From: Lentisphaerota bacterium
GTDB lineage: Bacteria; Verrucomicrobiota; Lentisphaeria; Oligosphaerales; Oligosphaeraceae
Assembly: GCA_012800625.1 (NCBI GenBank)
Contig: JAAZIY010000315.1
Span: forward strand, 1 to 22,022
DNA length: 22,022 nucleotides
Direction of reading: 5' to 3'
The position numbers and the translations under genes were made by a program. The first letter of the stretch is position 1. Every line of letters starts with the position of its first letter. Positions 7,418 to 14,968 of the stretch are shown in pieces. Below the pieces are notes generated by a model. It had not been told where the DNA came from and did not search any database. It saw nothing but the letters and a program-made list of their open reading frames with translations.

Positions 7418-8476
7418 ATGACGGTAAAAGAACTGGAAGCACAAAGGAGAGCCAAGCTGAAGGCCGCAAAGCCCGCGGTTTATGAAAAGGTGCTGAAAAT
7501 CAAGGAGCGCTTCGAGCAGGGCATCCCCACCCCGATTGTTGACATAGTCTACAGCTATGCCTGCAACCTGAAATGCTCGCATTGCTGCGCCTCAAAACGT
7601 TTTATACCCAGCAGGCCGCGGCAAAAGTTGACGCTGGAAACTCTGCGCCGCTTCAGCGACCAGGCCCATGCCTATGGCTTGTGCCAGTTTAATCTTTCCG
7701 GCGGCGAACCGCTGCTGCTAAAGAATTTCGACCAGGTTATAGAGGCTCTGCAACCAGACAAGTTTCATTTGTCCATGAGCACAAATGGCTTCTTTTTAGA
7801 CAAGGAAATGGCCAGGCGCCTGAAAAACTCGGGCTGGGACAAGGTGCGCATCAGCCTGGATAATTTTGTCGAAGAAGAGCATGACCGAAACCGCAACTGC
7901 CCCGGAGCCTACAAAAAGGCGATCCAAGCACTCGAAAACGCAAAGGAGGCCGACCTGAGTGTGGTTATTCAGACCATGGTTTCGCATCAGAACTGCCGCA
8001 GCGGCCAACTCGAGGAAATGGCCAAATTTGCCACTGCCAGGGGCTACGCGGTCGACGTGCTCATTGCTCGGGCCATTGGCGAATTGGAGGGATGCCACGA
8101 AGTGTTGATAGACGAGGAGGACGCAAAATATATTTCTGATTTGCACAAGCAATATCCGGTTGTGCACCGGGACACCTTCCCGGCCTATGGCATGGACAAG
8201 GGCTGCGGCTGCGTGAACGCCGTGCTGCAACTTACCCCCTACGGAGACATCCTGCCCTGTGTGTATATTCATATTGCAATAGGAAATATCTTTGAGGAGA
8301 GCTTGCCAGACATATTGAAACGCGGTATGAGCATCAAGCATTTTGCCGAATACAACCCCAAGTGCCTGTCCGGCGAAGACCGGGGCTTCATCGATAAATA
8401 CATGAGCAAGTTCTACGGAAAGCCCTTGCCTATCAGTTGGCAAGAGGCCTTCACCGACGAGGATTTCATATCATGA
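7418..8476 (+). CDS. Radical SAM/SPASM-type protein 1
   Basis: This 352-residue protein has the radical SAM [4Fe-4S] motif CNLKCSHC (C49, C53, C56), the SAM-contacting GGEP (95-98) and a strand-rich TIM barrel (STNGFFLD, RISLDNF). A C-terminal cysteine set (C263, C265, C281, C316) around LTPYGDILPC and IGNIFEESLPDIL is typical of SPASM/twitch auxiliary-cluster regions. Its substrate cannot be read from sequence. Its place between a sugar-modifying gene and a glycosyltransferase suggests action on a sugar or glycolipid intermediate, but peptide substrates are also common for SPASM enzymes and no precursor peptide gene is visible. ATG 7418 has GGAG about 6 bases upstream, better than the in-frame TTG at 7406. 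Its stop overlaps the next start (ATGA). Confidence 0.87.
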   Translation: MTVKELEAQRRAKLKAAKPAVYEKVLKIKERFEQGIPTPIVDIVYSYACNLKCSHCCASKRFIPSRPRQKLTLETLRRFSDQAHAYGLCQFNLSGGEPLLLKNFDQVIEALQPDKFHLSMSTNGFFLDKEMARRLKNSGWDKVRISLDNFVEEEHDRNRNCPGAYKKAIQALENAKEADLSVVIQTMVSHQNCRSGQLEEMAKFATARGYAVDVLIARAIGELEGCHEVLIDEEDAKYISDLHKQYPVVHRDTFPAYGMDKGCGCVNAVLQLTPYGDILPCVYIHIAIGNIFEESLPDILKRGMSIKHFAEYNPKCLSGEDRGFIDKYMSKFYGKPLPISWQEAFTDEDFIS

Positions 8477-9504
8477 TCCGCTACACCGAGTTGAAAAACA
8501 GCAATAGGCAAGACCTGATGCGGGTCCTGCCGCTGGCAAAGCCTTTCACTCTGTTGATAGAACCCTCCAGTCTCTGTAACTTCCGTTGCATACATTGTTT
8601 CCAAAGCTTGAAACAAAAGAGCTACTTCAGTGAAAACCGCCTGCATATGCCGCTGCCGCGCTGCCGCAAAATCATCGAGCAAATGCAGGATTGGCCAGGG
8701 GCCAGACTCAAAGTCCTGAAGTTGAGCCTGTATGGAGAACCCCTGCTCAACCCCGATTTTTGTGAAATGCTGAAAATCGCCAAAGAGGCCGATATAGCCG
8801 AGCGCATAGAGACCACCAGCAACGCCAGCCTGCTTGATGAGGACACAGCAGAAAAAATAATGCAGTACCAACTGGACTATATAAGAGTGTCAATATATTC
8901 GGCAATAGACTCCAGACAGCGGGAAATCACCGGCTCAAACATCGAACCCGGCTTTATCCGGCAAAACCTGAAAGCGCTGCAGGCACTAAAAAGACAGGCC
9001 GGCTCAGCGAAGCCATTCGTCAGCGTAAAAATGCTGGACAGCTTTGACGAGGAGCAAAACAAGGCCTTCTTTGCTATGTATGGGGATGTCGCCGACGAGT
9101 TGTATCTGGACAAGCCACATAACTGGATACAGACCGGGGCGGAGTCCTTCACTGAAAAAATCTACCGCGAGAATCACGACAAGGCGCTCAGCGACTTTCA
9201 GGCCAACTGCAGCGCACGCATAGCCTGTCCCATGCCCTTCACCAGCATGGCGGTGCGCAGCAATGGCCAGGTCTCACCTTGCTGTGTCGATTTCATCGGC
9301 GGCACAAATCTAGGCAATATGGAGGAAAAAAGCCTCCGCGACATCTGGAATTCACGCGAATGGCTGCAATTCCAGATCATGCAACTGGAAGACCGCAAGG
9401 AGGAGAATTATTCCTGTGCGCATTGCGACATCTACAAGAACGACTACTACACCCGTGACAATATCGACGCTTTCCCGGTGGAAAAATTGCGGAGGCCAGA
9501 ATGA
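8473..9504 (+). CDS. Radical SAM/SPASM protein 2
   Basis: This 343-residue protein carries a radical SAM motif CNFRCIHC (C35, C39, C42), a YGEP strand (87-90) in place of GGEP, and the TTSNASL segment. A C-terminal SPASM-like region follows, with C252, C270/C271 (VSPCCVD), GTNLGNMEEKSLRDIWNS (277-294, the usual SPASM hallmark) and C315/C318. Together these suggest at least one auxiliary iron-sulfur cluster. The ATG at 8473 lies inside the stop of radical SAM protein 1 (ATGA overlap), and its own stop overlaps the glycosyltransferase start in the same way, so the three are probably translationally coupled. It is clearly diverged from its neighbour, so this is not a recent duplication. Reaction unknown. 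Confidence 0.88.
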   Translation: MIRYTELKNSNRQDLMRVLPLAKPFTLLIEPSSLCNFRCIHCFQSLKQKSYFSENRLHMPLPRCRKIIEQMQDWPGARLKVLKLSLYGEPLLNPDFCEMLKIAKEADIAERIETTSNASLLDEDTAEKIMQYQLDYIRVSIYSAIDSRQREITGSNIEPGFIRQNLKALQALKRQAGSAKPFVSVKMLDSFDEEQNKAFFAMYGDVADELYLDKPHNWIQTGAESFTEKIYRENHDKALSDFQANCSARIACPMPFTSMAVRSNGQVSPCCVDFIGGTNLGNMEEKSLRDIWNSREWLQFQIMQLEDRKEENYSCAHCDIYKNDYYTRDNIDAFPVEKLRRPE

Positions 9505-10445
9505 GCGGCAGAAAAAAAATCTCGATTTGCGGCGGCGCCTTCAACGAAGGGGAAAACATCCAGGCCTTGTATGAGCAAGTGCTGCTGCAATTGAAGAAGT
9601 TTCCGCAGTATGACTACGAGTTCATCATCGCCGACAACAAGTCCAGCGACGACACCAGGGCGGTGATGCGGCGCATCGCCGCCGCCGACAAAAACTTCAA
9701 GTGCATATTCAACTCCAATAATTTTGGGGCGGCTCGTTCCGGCTATAACACTTATATGCAGAGTAGCGGCGATGCGATGATCGGCATCTGCAGCGACCTG
9801 CAAGACCCCCCCGAGTTGATAGAACAATTTATCCGCAAATGGGAAGAGGGCTATGACATGGTCTGCGGAATAAAGCAAGGCTACGAAAAACCCGGGCTGA
9901 TGACGCTAATACGCAAGCTTTATTACCTGCTTCTAGACAGTGTCTCTGAAACGCCGATGATTAGAAATTTTCACGGTTTCGCCTTGTATGACCGCAAGGT
10001 TATCGAGGCGATGAAAAAATTCCACGAAGTGATTCCTTATACCAGGGGGCTGATTTCTGAGATTGGCTTCAAGCGCATCGAACTGCCTTACAAACAGTCC
10101 CCGCGGCTTCACGGCAAAAGCTCGTATAACCTGCTAGGATACTATGATTACGCCATGAACGGAATTGTCAACTACTCCAAGCTGCCTCTGCGACTGGCAA
10201 TTTTCTCCGGGTTTTTCCTGGGCTTGGCCAGTTTTTTTGTCGCCATGGCCTATCTGCTCTTGAAGCTGATTTACTGGGACAGTTTTTCCTTCGGCCTGGC
10301 CCCCCTGATGATTGGCATCTTCTTTTTCGCCTCAGTGCAACTGATATTCATTGGCATTCTCGGGGAATACATCGGGGCAATATGGACGCAAGTGAAAAAC
10401 CGACCTTTGGTCATCGAGGAAGAACGCATAAACTTTGATAATTAA
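9501..10445 (+). CDS. Family 2 glycosyltransferase, GtrB/ArnC/DPM1-like, membrane anchored
   Basis: This 314-residue protein has a GT-A catalytic domain (about 5-220) and two C-terminal transmembrane segments (about 231-257 and 264-290). The nucleotide/metal motif is CSDLQDPPE (97-105), the DxxD form seen in polyprenyl-phosphate glycosyltransferases such as GtrB and ArnC. AFNEGENI (13-20) and ADNKSSDDT (44-52) are the usual GT2 N-terminal blocks, and the RLHGKSSYNLLGYYDYA region matches the membrane-interface part. It probably moves a sugar from a nucleotide donor to undecaprenyl phosphate on the cytoplasmic face. Start overlaps the radical SAM 2 stop by 4 bases. Whether its substrate is the branched sugar made upstream is inference. 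Confidence 0.9.
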   Translation: MSGRKKISICGGAFNEGENIQALYEQVLLQLKKFPQYDYEFIIADNKSSDDTRAVMRRIAAADKNFKCIFNSNNFGAARSGYNTYMQSSGDAMIGICSDLQDPPELIEQFIRKWEEGYDMVCGIKQGYEKPGLMTLIRKLYYLLLDSVSETPMIRNFHGFALYDRKVIEAMKKFHEVIPYTRGLISEIGFKRIELPYKQSPRLHGKSSYNLLGYYDYAMNGIVNYSKLPLRLAIFSGFFLGLASFFVAMAYLLLKLIYWDSFSFGLAPLMIGIFFFASVQLIFIGILGEYIGAIWTQVKNRPLVIEEERINFDN

Positions 10446-10483
10446 TGCAGGTAAGCTCCACAAATCAGCATGAGCAAGTCTTT

Positions 10484-10530
10484 GTTAGTGCGCCTTGCTG
10501 TGTCTTCGTGTCCGAAATCCTGCCAGACCC
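10484..10530 (+). repeat. Family 1 repeat, degenerate copy 3
   Basis: Units GTTAGTG, CGCCTTGCTG and TGTCTTCGTG with 10-base spacing lead into TCCGAAATCCTGC. That last block resembles TCCGAAATCTTGC at 11517 in copy 4. The copy lacks the C-rich and GGCTTTTTGGAC modules. It lies in the 133-base gap between the glycosyltransferase and the epimerase gene. Confidence 0.5.
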
Positions 10531-10578
10531 TTTTTGAGGCATAAGCTCTTTTCCTACAAATCGCCAGGGACAGTGAAA

Positions 10579-11505
10579 ATGTCAATTGAATTATTACGGG
10601 GAAAAAAGCTCTTACTTACTGGTGGCACTGGTTTTTTCGGCAAGAGCATCCTGGATAAAATCGGGCGCGATGCTTCTCTAGGCTGTGATTTGACTGTTTT
10701 GTCGCGAAACCCGGACGCCTTTAAACTGAATTATCCGCACTTGGCTAAGCTGTCCAGGCTCAGCTTCATAGCCGGAGACATCCGGGAATTTTCCGTTCCC
10801 AAGAGCCACTACGATTTCATTATCCATGCCGCCTGTCCAACCGGGCATTGGCCAGCGGGATTGCAAGCCGATATAATCTTAAAGGGAAGCGAGAGGATAT
10901 TGGATTTTGCCAGGCAATGCGGCGTCCAAAAAATTCTTTTCATCAGCTCCGGCGAGGTCTATGGTCTTCAGCCTGCGACTTTAGCGAGAATCCCTGAATC
11001 CCTGCCTTGTCGGCCCAGCAGCGAATATGGCATTGCTAAGCGGCAAGCTGAGCTAATGTTTGCCGCATCGCCAGTTCCCGCTTCCATTGCACGCTGTTTT
11101 ACATTCATTGGCAGATATTTAGACTTAAACAGCCACTTTGCCGCCGCCAACTTTATGGACAGCTGCCAGAGGGGGAAGGACATCATTATTCACAGCGACG
11201 GCAGCCCCTTGCGTTCTTATTTGTATGCCGATGACCTGGTGGATTGGTTGCTGGCCCTCCTGCTTAAAGGGAAAAATTCACAGCCCTATAACGTGGGTTC
11301 GGAAAATGCCTGGTCGATTTTGCAACTGGCCCAGCAAATAAGAGCTGCTTATGGCGGCAACAACAAAATAATAGTGCAGAATAAGGAAAAAGGGAAAAAC
11401 GCCCTCGCCCGCTACATCCCCTCAACCAGAAAAATACGCTCGGAACTAGGCGTGAAAGAGAGTTTCAGCCTGGAAGAGGCAATTCGACTTGCAATTAAAC
11501 AATGA
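10579..11505 (+). CDS. NAD-dependent epimerase/dehydratase (extended SDR) of the sugar locus
   Basis: This 308-residue extended short-chain dehydrogenase has the NAD(P) motif LLLTGGTGFFG (11-21), the GDIREF block (66-71), an active serine region FISSGEVYG (121-129) and catalytic Y150/K154 (EYGIAKRQAE). The RSYLYADDLVDWLLALL segment and YNVGSEN near the C-terminus are typical of nucleotide-sugar epimerases and reductases. In yersiniose and abequose/tyvelose pathways an SDR reduces the 4-keto or branched acetyl group, so a keto-reductase or epimerase finishing the sugar is the likeliest role. The exact reaction cannot be read. ATG 10579 is chosen because AGGGA lies 8 bases upstream and the Rossmann fold starts just after it. 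An upstream TTG-initiated extension would be a non-conserved leader. Confidence 0.85.
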   Translation: MSIELLRGKKLLLTGGTGFFGKSILDKIGRDASLGCDLTVLSRNPDAFKLNYPHLAKLSRLSFIAGDIREFSVPKSHYDFIIHAACPTGHWPAGLQADIILKGSERILDFARQCGVQKILFISSGEVYGLQPATLARIPESLPCRPSSEYGIAKRQAELMFAASPVPASIARCFTFIGRYLDLNSHFAAANFMDSCQRGKDIIIHSDGSPLRSYLYADDLVDWLLALLLKGKNSQPYNVGSENAWSILQLAQQIRAAYGGNNKIIVQNKEKGKNALARYIPSTRKIRSELGVKESFSLEEAIRLAIKQ

Positions 11506-11512
11506 AAACGAG

Positions 11513-11624
11513 GTGTCCGAAATCTTGCAATTGCAGCTGCTCGGCCTCATCAGTCCCCTTTTTTGTTCTCTGCTGTGCCTTAGTGTGGCTTAGGGGCTTG
11601 AAAGCTTTTTGGACAGGGTCTAAT
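11513..11624 (+). repeat. Family 1 composite repeat, copy 4
   Basis: TGTCCGAAATCTTGCAATTG, then CCTTAGTGTGGCTTAGGGG, then CTTGAAAGCTTTTTGGACAG GGTCT. It aligns with copy 1 at 3656-3763 along its length. It starts 8 bases after the epimerase stop codon. TGCAATTGCA (11526-11535) is a perfect palindrome within it. Confidence 0.75.
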
Positions 11625-11695
11625 CTGGATAAAAAAGCGTCATTCAGTTTACTACTTACACGGGCGGTTTTTCGCTGTCCAGGCAGGCCCTACCC

Positions 11696-11723
11696 TTGTT
11701 TAATCCCTATTATAGGTTATATT
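11696..11723 (+). promoter_or_regulatory. Candidate sigma-70 promoter for the GH20 gene
   Basis: TTGTTT (-35, 11696-11701), 16-base spacer, TATATT (-10, 11718-11723; 5 of 6 match). The surrounding 11700-11750 stretch is markedly AT-rich against the coding regions. A leader of about 75 bases would follow, containing the palindrome CCAGGCCTGG (11770-11779). Inferred from sequence only. Confidence 0.4.
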
Positions 11724-11805
11724 ATCTTATCGCATTTTTCGTATTCAGATATACTTGTGCGCGTTTTCCCCAGGCCTGGAATGCGTGCCTTGCAAGGAGG
11801 TTAGC

Positions 11806-13992
11806 ATGGCAGTCGCCCGCGGTTGCGAGATACCGGAACTTTTTCCTCGTCCCAAACAGATCATTTTAGACGGAGGGATCAGTGAACTGGGGCTTGATGT
11901 GCGCCTGGCTACCAGTAATGTACTCCCTTTACAGCGCAAAGCGGTGCGCTCGGTACTGACCGCCGCCGGCGTGCGAGTGGTGGCCAACAAGAAAAAATAT
12001 CTGGTCAATGCCGTGGTCGAAAGCCCAGCCGTCTTTGACCTCAGCTCGGTGCCCCAGGATTGCCAGCGCGACTACTATGAATTATCGGTCAAAGGCAGCG
12101 AGGTGCATATACGCTCGCCCTATCAGGAAGGTATGGTCTGGGCGGCACAAACTGCCGCCGAGCTTTTCGGCATGCTGCACAAAGGCCTGCCGGTGCCTAA
12201 TCTGACCATACATGATTGGCCGCTGCTGCCGGTGCGAGGCATCTTTATTGAGAATAAATGGGGACCCGACCGCATGACCAGCACAGACTGGTTCCAAGCC
12301 ATAGACGCGGTCTCATCGGTGAAAATGAACACCCTGGGCGTTGGGCTGTATGGCTGCTGGGGCAGCTGCCGCTTCGAAGGGGCAGAGCGACCCAGTGAGT
12401 TCCTTATGCTGCCATCCCCATTCCTGCCGGAAGACGAGGACGAACCCCAGCTTGACGAGTTCCACCATGAACACAGACTGCGCTGGTATGACGCCGCACA
12501 TGATCTGTGGCATGACGAGACCTATCTGCCCTATCTCACCCAGCATGACTTCTTCCCGGAAATCATCAGCTACGGCAAGGAACGCGGCGTCAATATAGTG
12601 CCATTCTTTAATAGCCTGGGACATAATACGCTGCTGCCTAGAATTATGCCGGAAATCGCCGCCCTGGATGCAGAAGGCAAGCCCGCAGGCATGGGATATT
12701 GCCTAAGCTCGGAAAAAACACGCGAGTTCATTGGCAGCTACTACGGGAAAATTATCAAGAAATATTTTCCGGAAGGACTGGAATACTTCCATGTTGAACT
12801 CGACGAGGTCTATGCCGACCACCCGCACCCGGAACAGCCGCTGAAAAAAGAGTCGCCCTGGTGCCAGTGCCAAAGCTGCCAAGGCAAAGAACGCAAAGAG
12901 CTGCTGGAAGACTACCTGGTCTGGCTAAGCAAATTCCTGCTAGGCAAAGGGGTGCAAAAGGTGGTTCTGTGGAATGACCAGCTCACGCGGCACGACGATA
13001 TCCTCGACGCCGGGTTTGTGAAGCGCCTCAAGGCTGAAGGCCTGAAGGACAAGCTGATCCTGCACTGGTGGTGGTACAACAACGAGAAGCTGCATGAGGG
13101 CGTGCACCCGCGCCTGGGCCTGAAACTGGGCCTGGAAGCCTGGGTGGCACCCATGACCTGCTACTATAACTGGAGCACCTATGACTTCCGCCGCCCCAAT
13201 ATCGAGATGATGCTGAAGATGGCTGAACTCGAAGGAGCACGCGGCGCCGTGGCATACTCCGTGCATGATCCGGCCAATCTGGACCACGAGGCCCTGCTGG
13301 GGGTCTACGCCTGGGAATCAATTGCCGCCGCCGGCAGCCTGGACAAAGTGCAGCAGCGCTGGGCCGCACAGTACTTTGGCAGCGGCGCAAAACGCTATAT
13401 TGAAAGCGCGGAGACACTGCGCGAGGCCAGCCAGAACCCGGCGCTCAAGCTCTGCCTGCAGTATCAATACAGCTATGTGAGAGAAAACCTGGAACACTGG
13501 CCGCGGCGTTACCCCGAGGAGGCCCTGCTGGCCCTGGCCGAGCTGCCGAAGGCCGAAGAGCAGCTGCAAACTGTGGCCCGCCTGGCAAGCCAGGCCGCCG
13601 AGGGCTTCGAGGCTCTGCTCGAAGACAAGGAGCAACTCGGCTACCTGCATAAAAATTGCCTGATGAGCCTGCTGGCCGACTCCGTGCGGGCGCAATGCCT
13701 GGCCGAGTGCTTCATCTTTCTGCTGGAGCTACGCCGCCAGCTGGAGAAGAAAAGCGCGGGGCAGAAAGAAATCGAGGCCTGCGCCGAGCAGAATGCCAGC
13801 CTAAAGGAAAAGCTGCAGGTTTTTGCCGCCAACAAGCCTATCTGGGTGCTGCCGGCCGCACTGCAGCCCCTAAGCATGCTGCTGCTGTTTATGCAGAACC
13901 TGGAAAAAGACCTGCAAAAGGCAAACAAAGCAAAAAACAATAAAAATATAACCTGGTATATCCCGGATGACTGGCAAGTGCCGGAAAATTAA
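11806..13992 (+). CDS. Glycoside hydrolase family 20-type (beta-N-acetylhexosaminidase-like) protein
   Basis: This 728-residue protein has a GH20b-like N-terminal alpha/beta domain (about 10-130: LFPRPKQI..., YYELSVKGSEVHI..., GMVWAAQTAAELFG). A (beta/alpha)8 catalytic domain begins at LPVRGIFIENKWG (141-153). The likely catalytic Asp-Glu pair of GH20 is D333-E334 in FHVELDEVY, followed by an unusual CQCQSC (353-358). WWWYNNEKLHEG and the DP-rich SVHDPANLDHEALLGVYAWE are later barrel segments. The last 200 or so residues are helical and charged and I cannot assign them. GH20 enzymes remove terminal N-acetylhexosamine by substrate-assisted catalysis. No signal peptide or anchor is visible, so it probably acts in the cytoplasm. 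ATG 11806 has a strong AAGGAGG 5 bases upstream. Confidence 0.8.
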   Translation: MAVARGCEIPELFPRPKQIILDGGISELGLDVRLATSNVLPLQRKAVRSVLTAAGVRVVANKKKYLVNAVVESPAVFDLSSVPQDCQRDYYELSVKGSEVHIRSPYQEGMVWAAQTAAELFGMLHKGLPVPNLTIHDWPLLPVRGIFIENKWGPDRMTSTDWFQAIDAVSSVKMNTLGVGLYGCWGSCRFEGAERPSEFLMLPSPFLPEDEDEPQLDEFHHEHRLRWYDAAHDLWHDETYLPYLTQHDFFPEIISYGKERGVNIVPFFNSLGHNTLLPRIMPEIAALDAEGKPAGMGYCLSSEKTREFIGSYYGKIIKKYFPEGLEYFHVELDEVYADHPHPEQPLKKESPWCQCQSCQGKERKELLEDYLVWLSKFLLGKGVQKVVLWNDQLTRHDDILDAGFVKRLKAEGLKDKLILHWWWYNNEKLHEGVHPRLGLKLGLEAWVAPMTCYYNWSTYDFRRPNIEMMLKMAELEGARGAVAYSVHDPANLDHEALLGVYAWESIAAAGSLDKVQQRWAAQYFGSGAKRYIESAETLREASQNPALKLCLQYQYSYVRENLEHWPRRYPEEALLALAELPKAEEQLQTVARLASQAAEGFEALLEDKEQLGYLHKNCLMSLLADSVRAQCLAECFIFLLELRRQLEKKSAGQKEIEACAEQNASLKEKLQVFAANKPIWVLPAALQPLSMLLLFMQNLEKDLQKANKAKNNKNITWYIPDDWQVPEN

Positions 13993-13997
13993 TATGG

Positions 13998-14034
13998 ACA
14001 CGAAGTCACACTAAGTCAGCTCTTAGTGTGACTT
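13998..14034. repeat. Family 1 units in head-to-head arrangement forming a 13-bp hairpin
   Basis: AAGTCACACTAAG (14003-14015) pairs perfectly with CTTAGTGTGACTT (14022-14034) around a 6-base loop, 5 bases after the start of this copy and just downstream of the GH20 stop. The arms are units of the 10-bp repeat in opposite orientations. It could terminate or stabilise the GH20 transcript, but no T-tract follows on either strand. The rest of the gap to 14128 shows nothing recognisable. Confidence 0.65.
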
Positions 14035-14128
14035 TAAGGGAAGTTGAGCGCCGCCTCCATTATTACAGCAGCAGCAGCGCGAAGACTGAACATTGCGCTT
14101 AAATTTGCCCTGTTGATATTTGAACTCA

Positions 14129-14437
14129 TCATGCCGTTGAACAGCCGTTTAGGCTACGTATATATTTGAGTTCACCGCCCATGATTTGCTGCGCCGCAAC
14201 CAAATCATAGCTGCGCTGCAGATTTAACCAGAACTCCGGCGTGGTGCCAAAAAACTTGGCAAGCCTTAATGCCGTGTCTGCGCAAATATTTCGGCGTTCG
14301 CGCACAATCTCGTTTATCCGCCGACAGGGCATATGCAGTTCCAAAGCCAAACGCCGTTGACTCAAGCGCATGGGCAATAGAAACTCCTCACGCAGCACTT
14401 CGCCTGGATGCGTATTTATGATTTCTGTGTGTGCCAT
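14129..14437 (-). CDS. higA: HigA-family antitoxin
   Basis: This 102-residue protein has the HigA layout. THPGEVLREEFLLPMRLSQRRLALELHMP is the N-terminal part of a Xre-type helix-turn-helix. RRINEIVRERRNICADTALRLAKFFGTTPEFWLNLQRSYDL is the highly conserved recognition-helix and C-terminal segment. It binds and neutralises HigB and usually represses the shared promoter. ATG at 14437 lies 26 bases after the higB stop, with GGGGGT upstream. Toxin-first order is the normal one for higBA. Confidence 0.95.
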   Translation of the reverse strand: MAHTEIINTHPGEVLREEFLLPMRLSQRRLALELHMPCRRINEIVRERRNICADTALRLAKFFGTTPEFWLNLQRSYDLVAAQQIMGGELKYIRSLNGCSTA

Positions 14438-14463
14438 ATTGACCCCCGGTATCTTGCCTCTGA

Positions 14464-14748
14464 CTAATGATGATAATCCAACACCTCAATGTTCCTTGCG
14501 CCTTCTTCACTCCAATTAAAGCATATGCGGTATTGTGCATTCACGCGTATTGAAAACTGGCCTCGACGGTCACCGTGCAAAGCCTTGAATTTGTTGCCCG
14601 GCGGCTCACGCAGATCATAAAGTTGACGAGCGGCGTCAAGCATCCGCAACTTTCGCATGAGTATCCTGGCTATGCCGGGATATAGTCCTTGTTTACTTCC
14701 CAGACTTAACCAAAACAACTGTGCTTTGCTGTCTTTGAAATGCAACAC
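14464..14748 (-). CDS. higB: HigB-family toxin (RelE superfamily mRNA interferase)
   Basis: This 94-residue protein is full length for the family (about 92). Matching blocks are FKDSKAQLFWLSLGSKQGLYPGIARILMRKL, the LREPPGNKFKALHGDRRGQFSIRVNAQYRICF beta sheet with the conserved LxGDRxGxFSIRVNxQYRICF pattern, and the C-terminal EVLDYHH ending. HigB toxins cut mRNA on the ribosome. The likely start is GTG 14748 with GGAG 7 bases upstream; TTG 14745 is the alternative. No frameshift is visible, so the pair looks functional. Confidence 0.93.
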   Translation of the reverse strand: MLHFKDSKAQLFWLSLGSKQGLYPGIARILMRKLRMLDAARQLYDLREPPGNKFKALHGDRRGQFSIRVNAQYRICFNWSEEGARNIEVLDYHH

Positions 14749-14829
14749 GGTGCACTCCGGGTACTTCTTTTAACATATAACCGCAAAACGCAGCCGCAAG
14801 TTTTTGCAGGCATAGTCATGCTGCGGCCT

Positions 14830-14862
14830 GGCTGACTGGCACTCCAAAAAGGCTAGTCAGCC
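14830..14862. repeat. Inverted repeat upstream of higBA
   Basis: GGCTGACT (14830-14837) pairs with AGTCAGCC (14855-14862), extendable inward to 11 bp with one G-T pair (14838-14840 with 14852-14854). It lies about 80 bases upstream of the higB start and next to a family 1 repeat. It could be an operator for HigA or part of the repeat's end. No T-tract is present, so it does not look like a simple terminator. Confidence 0.4.
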
Positions 14863-14913
14863 CTTGGTGTGTCTTGGTGTCTCTTAGTGTGACTTCGTGT
14901 CCTCCCCCCCCCC
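14861..14913 (+). repeat. Family 1 repeat, copy 6: four exact 10-bp units plus C-tract
   Basis: Units CCCTTGGTGT, GTCTTGGTGT, CTCTTAGTGT and GACTTCGTGT fall exactly every 10 bases from 14861. They run into CCT and a run of ten C (14904-14913). The terminal GGCTTTTTGGAC module is absent. The C-run is a likely site of sequencing or assembly error. Confidence 0.8.
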
Positions 14914-14933
14914 GAGTTTTTTCGTCTATCGAC

Positions 14934-14961
14934 TTGCAAAGTGAGTTTTACTGTGTATTGT
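14934..14961 (+). promoter_or_regulatory. Candidate promoter of the small RNA at 14969
   Basis: TTGCAA (14934-14939), 16-base spacer, TATTGT (14956-14961). The same -10 hexamer is used at 19425, where it accompanies a perfect -35. A start 7 bases further would fall at 14969, the first base of the RNA's closing stem. Confidence 0.4.
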
Positions 14962-14968
14962 AATGCTT

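Noticed and set aside
14904..14913. Run of ten C (and eight G at 3471-3478) as phase-variation tracts
   Set aside because: Both lie in intergenic repeats, away from any start codon or promoter box I can see. Sequencing-error-prone homopolymers are a simpler view.
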